Part shown: positions 52,719 to 59,691 of the stretch, in pieces
Layout: the number at the start of each line of letters is the position of its first letter
Numbering within the stretch: the first letter of the stretch is position 1
NCBI RefSeq assembly: GCF_032854445.1
Contig: NW_027018194.1
Coordinates: 1-59,691, forward strand
Direction of reading: 5' to 3'
DNA length: 59,691 nucleotides
Origin: Liolophura sinensis
Taxonomy: Eukaryota; Mollusca; Polyplacophora; Chitonida; Chitonidae
Program-made: the position numbers and the translations under genes
The notes under the pieces: model-generated
What the model saw: the letters and a program-made list of their open reading frames with translations, nothing else
What the model was told of the DNA's origin: nothing
Databases searched by the model: none

Positions 52719-53267
52719 TAGTAATGACCAGTCGCGAATGTACAGAGTACAGTGTAGCCGATTTCAATTAACAAAGAGACCAGGTAAAAATGCAAAAGTG
52801 GAAAAACTGTTCCAGTGCTGCTGGTAAGAGGCTAATCCGACGTATTTTGTGACGAGAAATCGAATGGTGCAAACCGCGTTGCTCTCCGACCAATACTTTT
52901 GCCTGTAGTGACAATTGAATGATAATTTATGTCATAATCACGTGCCCAGCAACGGCTCTTACTCCATGGAAACCAGGGAAATTTGCAATTTTTCAACAGC
53001 TGCCGATGCCTGGCTCAATTCCTCATCTTTTGGCACCTTACTGAAGTGGGTCAGTGTTCAGTTGTACTTTTTACAGCAGACTGTATCAAGTACCTTGTGT
53101 TTTTCACGTACAAATGGTGTGGTTTTTCTACACGTAGATAAAGACATTGAGATTGTCTTGCACTTAGAAGTAAGGCAATTGCTGGGTGAGTTAAATGGGC
53201 TTAGCCCAAAGATTTGACGTCTTCTGGGCTACCGAAGGGCACATAACTTATAGTCAAAAGTTGAATA
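52719..53267. repeat. Single N monomer
   Basis: This unit has GCGAATG, CAAAGAGACC, GAATGATAATTTATG and CTCAATTCCTC, like the N units at 31845 and 34589. It links the P-P dimers to the second P-K-V copy. Confidence 0.8.
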
Positions 53268-54915
53268 TAGTAATGACCAGTCGCGATTGTACAGAGTACA
53301 GTTTAGCCGATTTCAATTAACAAAAAGACCAGGTAATAAAGCAAAAGTGGAAAAACTGTTCCAGTGCTACTAGTAAGAGGCTAATCCGACGTATTTTGTG
53401 ACGAGAAATCGAATGGTGCAAACCGCGTTGCTCTCCGACCAATACTTTTGGCTGTAGCGACAGATCAATGATCATTGATGTCATAATCACGTGCCTAGCA
53501 ACGGCTCTTACTCCATGGAAACCAGGGATATTTGCAATTTTTTAACAGCTGCCGATGCCTGGCCCAATTCCACATCTTTTGGCACCTTATAAATGTGGGT
53601 CAGTGTTTAGTTGTACTTTTTACAGCAGACTGTATCAAGTACCTTGTGTTTTTTATGTACAAATGGTGTGGTTTTTCTACACGTAGATAAAGACATTGAG
53701 ATTGTCTTGCACTTAGAAGTAAGACAATTGCTGGGTGAGTTAAATGGGCTTAGCCTAAAGATTTGACGTCTTCTGGGCTACCGAAGGGCACATAACTTAT
53801 AGTCAAAAGTTGAATATAGTAATGACCAGTCGCGATTGTACAGAGTACAGTGTAGCCGATTTCAATTAACAAAAAGACCAGGTAAAAATGCAAAAGTGGA
53901 AAAACTGTTCCAGTGCTGCTGGTAAGAGGCTAATCCGACGTATTTTGTGACGACAATTCGAATGGTGCAATCCGCGTTGCTCTCCGACCAATACTTTTGG
54001 CTGTAGTGACAATTGAATGATCATTTATGTCATAATCACGTGCCCAGCAACGGCTCTTACTCCATGGAAACCAGGGAAATTTGCAATTTTTCAACAGCTG
54101 CCGATGCCTGGCTCAAATCCGCATCTTTTGGCACATTACTGAAGTGGGTCAGTGTTCAGTTGTACTTTTTACAGCAGACTGTATCAAGTACCTTGTGGTT
54201 CTCAAGTACAAATGGTGTGGTTTTTCTACACGTAGATAAAGACATTGAGATTGTCTTGCACTTAGAAGTAAGGCAATTGCTGGGTGAGTTAAATGGGCTT
54301 GGCCCAAAGATTTGACGTCTTCTGGGCTACCGAAGGGCACATAACTTATAGTCAAAAGTTGAATATAGTAATGACCCAGTCGCGATTGTACAGAGTGCAG
54401 TGTAGCCGGTTTCAATTAACAAAAAGACCAGGCAAAAATGCAAAAGTGGAAAAACTGTTCCAGTGCTGCTGGTAAGAGGCTAATCCGACGTATTTTGTGA
54501 CGACAAATCGAATGGTGCAAACCGCGTTGCTCTCCGACCAATACTTTTGCCTGTAGTGACAATTGAATGATCATTTATGTCATAATCACGTGCCCAGCAA
54601 CGGCTCTTACTCCATGGAAACCAGGGAAATTTGCAATTTTTCAACAGCTGCCGATGCCTGGCTCAATTCCGCATCTTTTGGCACCTTATTCATGTGGGTC
54701 TGTGGTCAGTTGTACTTTTTACAGCAGACTGTATCAAGTACCTTGTGTTTTTCACGTACAAATGGTGTGGTTTTTCTACACGTAGATAAAGACATTGAGA
54801 TTGTCTTGCACTTAGAAGTAAGACAATTGCTGGGTGAGTTGAATGGGCTTAGCCCAAAGATTTGACGTCTTCTGGGCTACCGAAGGGCACATAACTTATA
54901 GTCAAAAGTTGAATA
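53268..54915. repeat. 3-monomer segment P-K-V, copy 2 (1648 bp)
   Basis: Monomers start at 53268 (P), 53817 (K) and 54366 (V). It matches 46128-47776. Differences include TAATAAAGC instead of GACGAAGC-AAAAATGC near the start of P, and TAGTAATGACCC instead of TAGTATTGACCC at the start of V. Confidence 0.87.
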
Positions 54916-56013
54916 TAGTAATGACCAGTCGCGATTGTACAGAGTACAGTTTAGCCGATTTCAATTAACAAAAAGACCAGGTAAAAATGCAAAAGTGGAA
55001 AAACTGTTCCAGTGCTACTAGTAAGAGGCTAATCCGAAGTATTTTGTGACGAGAAATCGAATGGTGCAAACCGCGTTGCTCTCCGACCAATACTTTTGCC
55101 TGTAGTGACAATTGAATGATCATTTATGTCATAATCACGTGCCCAGCAACGGCTCTTACTCCATGGAAACCAGGGATATTTGCAATTTTTTAACAGCTGC
55201 CAATGCCTGGCCCAATTCCACATCTTTTGGCACCTTATAAATGTGGGTCAGTGTTTAGTTGTACTTTTCACAGCAGACTGTATCAAGTACCTTGTGTTTT
55301 TTATGTACAAATGGTGTGGTTTTTCTACACGTAGATAAAGACATTGAGATTGTCTTGGACTTAGAAGTAAGACAATTGCTGGGTGAGTTGAATGGGCTTA
55401 GCCGATAGATTTGACGTCTTCTGAGCTACCGAAGGGCACATAACTTATAGTCAAAAGTTGAATATAGTAATGACCAGTCGCGATTGTACAGAGTACTGTG
55501 TAGCCGATTTCAATTAACAAAAAGACCAGGTAAAAATGCAAAAGTGGAAAAACTGTTCCAGTGCTGCTGGTAAGAGGCTAATCCGACGTATTTTGTGACG
55601 AGAAATCGAATGGTGCGAACCGCGTTGCTCTCCGACCAATACTTTTGCCTGTAGTGACAATTGAATGATCATTTATGTCATAATCACGTGCCCAGCAACG
55701 GCTCTTACTCCATGGAAACCAGGGAAATTTGCAATTTTTCAACAGCTGCCGATGCCTGGCTCAATTCCTCATCTTTTGGCACCTTACTGAAGTGGGTCAG
55801 TGTTCAGTTGTACTTTTTACAGCAGACTGTATCAAGTACCTTGTGGTTTTCACGTACAAATGGTGTGGTTTTTCTACACGTAGATAAAGACATTGAGATT
55901 GTCTTGCACTTAGAAGTAAGGCAATTGCTGTGTGAGTTAAATGGGCTTAGCCCAAAGATTTGACGTCTTCTGGGCTACCGAAGGGCACATAACTTATAGT
56001 CAAAAGTTGAATA
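54916..56013. repeat. Two hybrid monomers (P/S and F/N)
   Basis: The unit at 54916 begins like the P unit at 47777 (CCAGGTAAAAATG and CTACTAGTAAG) and continues like the S unit at 48326 (GCCTGTAGTG, GCCAATGCC, CTTTTCACAGC, CTTAGCCGATAG). The unit at 55465 begins like 48875 (GTACTGTGTAGCC, GCGAACCGCG) and ends like 49974 (CTCAATTCCTC, TGGTTTTCACG, GCTGTGTGAG). Together they condense the five-unit segment at 47777-50522 into two. Confidence 0.82.
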
Positions 56014-57111
56014 TAGTAATGACCAGTCGCGATTGTACAGAGTACAGTTTAGCCGATTTCAATTAACAAAAAGACGAAGCAAAAATGCAAAAGTGGAAAA
56101 ACTGTTCCAGTGCTACTAGTAAGAGGCTAATCCGACGTATTTTGTGACGAGAAATCGAATGGTGCAAACTGCGTTGCTCTCCGACCAATACTTTTGGCTG
56201 TAGCGACAGATCAATGATCATTGATGTCATAATGACGTGCCCAGCAACGGCTCTTACTCCATGGAAACCAGGGAAATTTGCAATTTTTTAACAGCTGCCG
56301 ATGCCTGGCCCAATTCCACATCTTTTGGCACCTTATAAATGTGGGTCAGTGTTTAGTTGTACTTTTTACAGCAGACTGTATCAAGTACCTTGTGTTTTTT
56401 ATGTACAAATGGTCTGGTTTTTCTACACGTAGATAAAGACATTGAGATTGTCTTGGACTTAGAAGTAAGACAATTGCTGGGTGAGTTAAATGGGCTTAGC
56501 CGAAAGATTTGACGTCTTCTGGGCTACCGAAGGGCACATAACTTATAGTCAAAAGTTGAATATAGTAATGACCAGTCGCGATTGTACAGAGTACAGTGTA
56601 GCCGATTTCAATTAACAAAAAGACCAGGCAAAAATGCAAAAGTGGAAAAACTGTTCCAGTGCTGCTGGTAACAGGCTAATCCGACGTATTTTGTGACGAG
56701 AAATCGAATGGTGCAAACTGCGTTGCTCTCCGACCAATACTTTTGGCTGTAGCGACAGATCAATGATCATTGATGTCATAATCACGTGCCCAGCAACGGC
56801 TCTTACTCCATGGAAACCAGGGATATTTGCAATTTTTTAACAGCTGCCGATGCCTGGCCCAATTCCGCATCTTTTGGCACCTTATAAATGTAGGTCAGTG
56901 TTTAGTTGTACTTTTTACAGCAGACTGTATCAAGTACCTTGTGTTTTTTATGTACAAATGGTGTGGTTTTTCTACACGTAGATAAAGACATTGAGATTGT
57001 CTTGGACTTAGAGGTAAGACAATTGCTGGGTGAGTTAAATGGGCTTAGCCCAAAGATTTGACGTCTTCTGGGCTACCGAAGGGCACATAACTTATAGTCA
57101 AAAGTTGAATA
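56014..57111. repeat. P-P dimer HOR, third copy (2 monomers)
   Basis: Monomers start at 56014 and 56563. The first matches 50523, including GACGAAGC, GGTCTGG and ATAATGACG. The second matches 51072 but has ATAATCACG, GTAACAGGC and CTTAGCCC, so it is a diverged copy. Confidence 0.85.
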
Positions 57112-58209
57112 TAGTAATGACCAGTCGCGATTGTACAGAGTACAGTTTAGCCGATTTCAATTAACAAAAAGACCAGGTAAAAATGCAAAAGTGGAAAAAC
57201 TGTTCCAGTGCTGCTGGTAAGAGGCTAATCCGACGTATTTTGTGACGAGAAATCGAATGGTGCAAACCGCGTTGCTCTCCGACCAAAACTTTTGCCTGTA
57301 GTGACAATTGAATGATCATTTATGTCATAATCACGTGCCCAGCAACGGCTTTTACTCCATGAAAACCAGGGATATTTGCAATTATTTAACAGCTGCCAAT
57401 GCCTGGCCCAATTCCACATCTTTTGGCACCTTATTCATGTGGGTCAGAGTTTAGTTGTACTTTTCACAGCAGACTGTATCAAGTACCTTGTGTTTTTTAT
57501 GTACAAATGGTGTGGTTTTTCTACACGTAGATAAAGACATTGAGATTGTCTTGGACTTAGAAGTAAGACAATTGCTGGGTGAGTTGAATGGGCTTAGCCG
57601 ATAGATTTGACGTCTTCTGAGCTACCGAAGGGCACATAACTTATAGTCAAAAGTTGAATATAGTAATGACCAGTCGCGATTGTACAGAGTACAGTGTAGC
57701 CGATTTCAATTAACAAAGAGACCAGGTAAAAAATGCAAAAGTGGAAAAACTGTTCCAGTGCTGCTGGTAAGAGGCTAATCCGACGTATTTTGTGACGAGA
57801 AATCGAATGGTGCAAACCGCGTTGCTCTCCGACCAATACTTTTGCCTGTAGTGACAATTGAATGATAATTTATGTCATAATCACGTGCCCAGCAACGGCT
57901 CTTACTCCATGGAAACCAGGGAAATTTGCAATTTTTCAACAGCTGCCGATGCCTGGCTCAATTCCTCATCTTTTGGCACCTTACTGAAGTGGGTCAGTGT
58001 TCAGTTGTACTTTTTACAGCAGACTGTATCAAGTACCTTGTGTTTTTCACGTACAAATGGTGTGGTTTTTCTACACGTAGATAAAGACATTGAGATTGTC
58101 TTGCACTTAGAAGTAAGGCAATTGCTGGGTGAGTTAAATGGGCTTGGCCCAAAGATTTGACGTCTCTGGGCTACCGAAGGGCACATAACTTATAGTCAAA
58201 AGTTGAATA
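57112..58209. repeat. S-N monomer pair (2 monomers)
   Basis: Monomers start at 57112 (S) and 57661 (N). S has the TTATTTAACAG and CTTTTCACAGC variants of the S units at 10419 and 14811, plus a private CTTTTACTCCATGAAAACC that removes CCATGG. N has CAAAGAGACC. Confidence 0.82.
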
Positions 58210-59308
58210 TAGTAATGACCAGTCGCGATTGTACAGAGTACAGTTTTAGCCGATTTCAATAACAAAAAGACCAGGTAAAAATGCAAAAGTGGAAAAACTG
58301 TTCCAGTGCTACTAGTAAGAGGCTAATCCGACGTATTTTGTGACGAGAAATCGAATGGTGCAAACTGCGTTGCTCTCCGACCAATACTTTTGGCTGTAGC
58401 GACAGATCAATGATCATTGATGTCATAATCACGTGCCCAGCAACGGCTCTTACTCCATGGAAACCAGGGATATTTGCAATTTTTTAACAGCTGCCGATGC
58501 CTGGCCCAATTCCGCATCTTTTGGCACCTTATAAATGTAGGTCAGTGTTTAGTTGTACTTTTTACAGCAGACTGTATCAAGTACCTTGTGTTTTTTTATG
58601 TACAAATGGTGTGGTTTTTCTACACGTAGATAAAGACATTGAGATTGTCTTGGACTTAGAGGTAAGACAATTGCTGGGTGAGTTAAATGGGCTTAGCCCA
58701 AAGATTTGACGTCTTCTGGGCTACCGAAGGGCACATAACTTTATAGTCAAAAGTTGAATATAGTAATGACCAGTCGCGATTGTACAGAGTACAGTTTAGC
58801 CGATTTCAATTAACAAAAAGACCAGATAAAAATGCAAAAGTGGAAAAACTGTTCCAGTGCTGCTGGTAAGAGCCTAATCCGACGTATTTTGTGACGAGAA
58901 ATCGAATGGTGCAAACCGCGTTGCTCTCCGACCAATACTTTTGCCTGTAGCGACAGATCAATGATCATTGATGTCATAATCACGTGCCAGCAACGGCTCT
59001 TACTCCATGGAAACCAGGGAAATTTGCAATTTTTTAACAGCTGCCAATGCCTGGCCCAATTCCACATCTTTTGGCACCTTATAAATGTGGGTCAGTGTTT
59101 AGTTGTACTTTTTACAGCAGACTGTATCAAGTACCTTGTGTTTTTTATGTACAAATGGTGTGGTTTTTCTACACGTAGATAAAGACATTGAGATTGTCTT
59201 GCACTTAGAAGTAAGACAATTGCTGGGTGAGTTGAATGGGCTTAGCCGATAGATTTGACGTCTTCTGAGCTACCGAAGGGCACATAACTTATAGTCAAAA
59301 GTTGAATA
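58210..59308. repeat. P and P/S-like monomer pair (2 monomers)
   Basis: Monomers start at 58210 (P with TGTAGGTCAG) and 58761 (first part with CCAGATAAAA, then the palindrome, then an S-like end with GCCAATGCC and CTTAGCCGATAG). Homopolymer indels appear at about 58164, 58245, 58258, 58590 and 58740. Lengths are 551 and 548 bp. Confidence 0.8.
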
Positions 59309-59691
59309 TAGTAATGACCAGTCGCGATTGTACAGAGTACAGTGTAGCCGATTTCAATTAACAAAAGACCAGATAAAAATGCAAAAGTGGAAAAACTGTT
59401 CCAGTGCTGCTGGTAAGAGGCTAATCCGACGTATTTTGTGACGAGAAATCGAATGGTGCAAACCGCGTTGCTCTCCGACCAATACTTTTGGCTGTAGTGA
59501 CAATTGAATGATAATTTATGTCATAATCACATGCCAGCAACGGCTCTTACTCCATGGAAACCAGGGAAATTTGCAATTTTTCAACAGCTGCCGATGCCTG
59601 GCTCAATTCCTCATCTTTTGGCACCTTACTGAAGTGGGTCAGTGTTCAGTTGTACTTTTTACAGCAGACTGTATCAAGTACCTTGTGGTTT
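59309..59691. repeat. Partial N monomer cut by the window end (383 bp)
   Basis: It carries ACCAGATAAAA, GAATGATAATTTATG, CACATGCC and TGGTTT, the same variants as the N unit at 49974. The window ends inside the unit, so the array continues beyond it. Confidence 0.9.

Larger units (their letters stand above)
1..59691. repeat. 549-bp tandem satellite DNA array (108 complete monomers plus one partial)
   Basis: The word TAGTAATGAC, or a one-base variant of it, recurs about every 549 bp across the whole window: 1, 550, 1090, 1637, 2185, 2734 and so on to 58761 and 59309. All units lie head to tail in one orientation, and both window ends fall inside the array, so its true length is unknown. Most intervals are exactly 549 bp; the extremes are 540 and 554. 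Monomers differ at a limited set of linked positions that define types P, F, K, I, S, N, H, R and V (diagnostic words in the summary), and the types recur in ordered higher-order repeats. No stretch of single-copy DNA, transposon terminus, tRNA or rRNA was seen. Centromeric or pericentromeric heterochromatin is a reasonable inference for such a block, but the sequence alone does not prove it. Confidence 0.98.

Noticed and set aside
1-59691. CRISPR array or other short-spacer repeat system
   Set aside because: The repeat is 549 bp with no short conserved repeats separated by unique spacers; everything between similar words is itself repeated.
1-59691. Tandem transposon, rDNA spacer or telomeric repeat origin
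   Set aside because: I found no terminal inverted repeats, target duplications, reverse-transcriptase or transposase motifs, rRNA segments or telomere-like short repeats in either strand of the monomer.

Overview
The whole window is one tandem satellite array. A unit of about 549 bp repeats head to tail from the first base to the last, all in the same orientation. Using the word TAGTAATGAC (once per unit) as the phase marker, I count 108 complete monomers (first at 1, last complete one at 58761-59308) and a 383-bp partial monomer at 59309-59691. There is no unique sequence, flank, transposon, RNA gene, CRISPR array or convincing protein gene. The many open frames of 60-134 codons are the same few frames recurring in each copy. 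One monomer (8222-8770) is about 42.5 % G+C by hand count and only mildly CpG-depleted. Long homogenised arrays with higher-order structure, splice-like signals and no prokaryotic gene organisation point to a nuclear heterochromatic or centromeric block of a eukaryote. I cannot name the species or a known satellite family.

Monomers fall into recognisable types, named here by diagnostic words. P has the 16-bp palindrome ATCAATGATCATTGAT, usually with CTACTAGTAAG. F has ATTAAGATTG and CTCAATTCTGC. K has GACGACAATTCG and CTCAAATCCGC. I has GACGACAAATCG, mostly GTGGACAATCTG and CTGCCTCAATTCC. S has CTTAGCCGATAG and TTCTGAGCTACC. N has GAATGATAATTTATG and CTCAATTCCTC. H has GTCATATTCACG. R has ACGTAAAAATGG. 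V has GGGTCTGTGGTCAG. The types follow each other in ordered higher-order repeats (HORs).

Layout: 1-8770 holds P-F-K-P-I, an eight-monomer P-S-N-H-R-I-I-F unit, then P-F-K. 8771-17557 is a near-perfect tandem duplication of an eight-monomer HOR (P-F-P-S-N-H-R-V). 17558-23052 has a P-F pair and two copies of a four-monomer HOR (K-P-I-F). 23053-46127 is built on a seven-monomer HOR (P-S-N-H-R-I-F) with gain and loss variants of eight, six and five monomers. From 46128 on, the array is rearranged, with short P-rich HORs (P-K-V, the P-P dimer, S-N). Several variants contain hybrid monomers that are half one type and half another. This is what unequal crossing-over in register produces.

The features worth testing are the palindrome in 26 of the 108 complete monomers, a nearly invariant 59-bp block across the unit boundary, phased A-tracts, a 186-nt exon-like segment of 62 codons with matching phase at both ends, and patches of single-base indels that look like lower sequence accuracy rather than biology.
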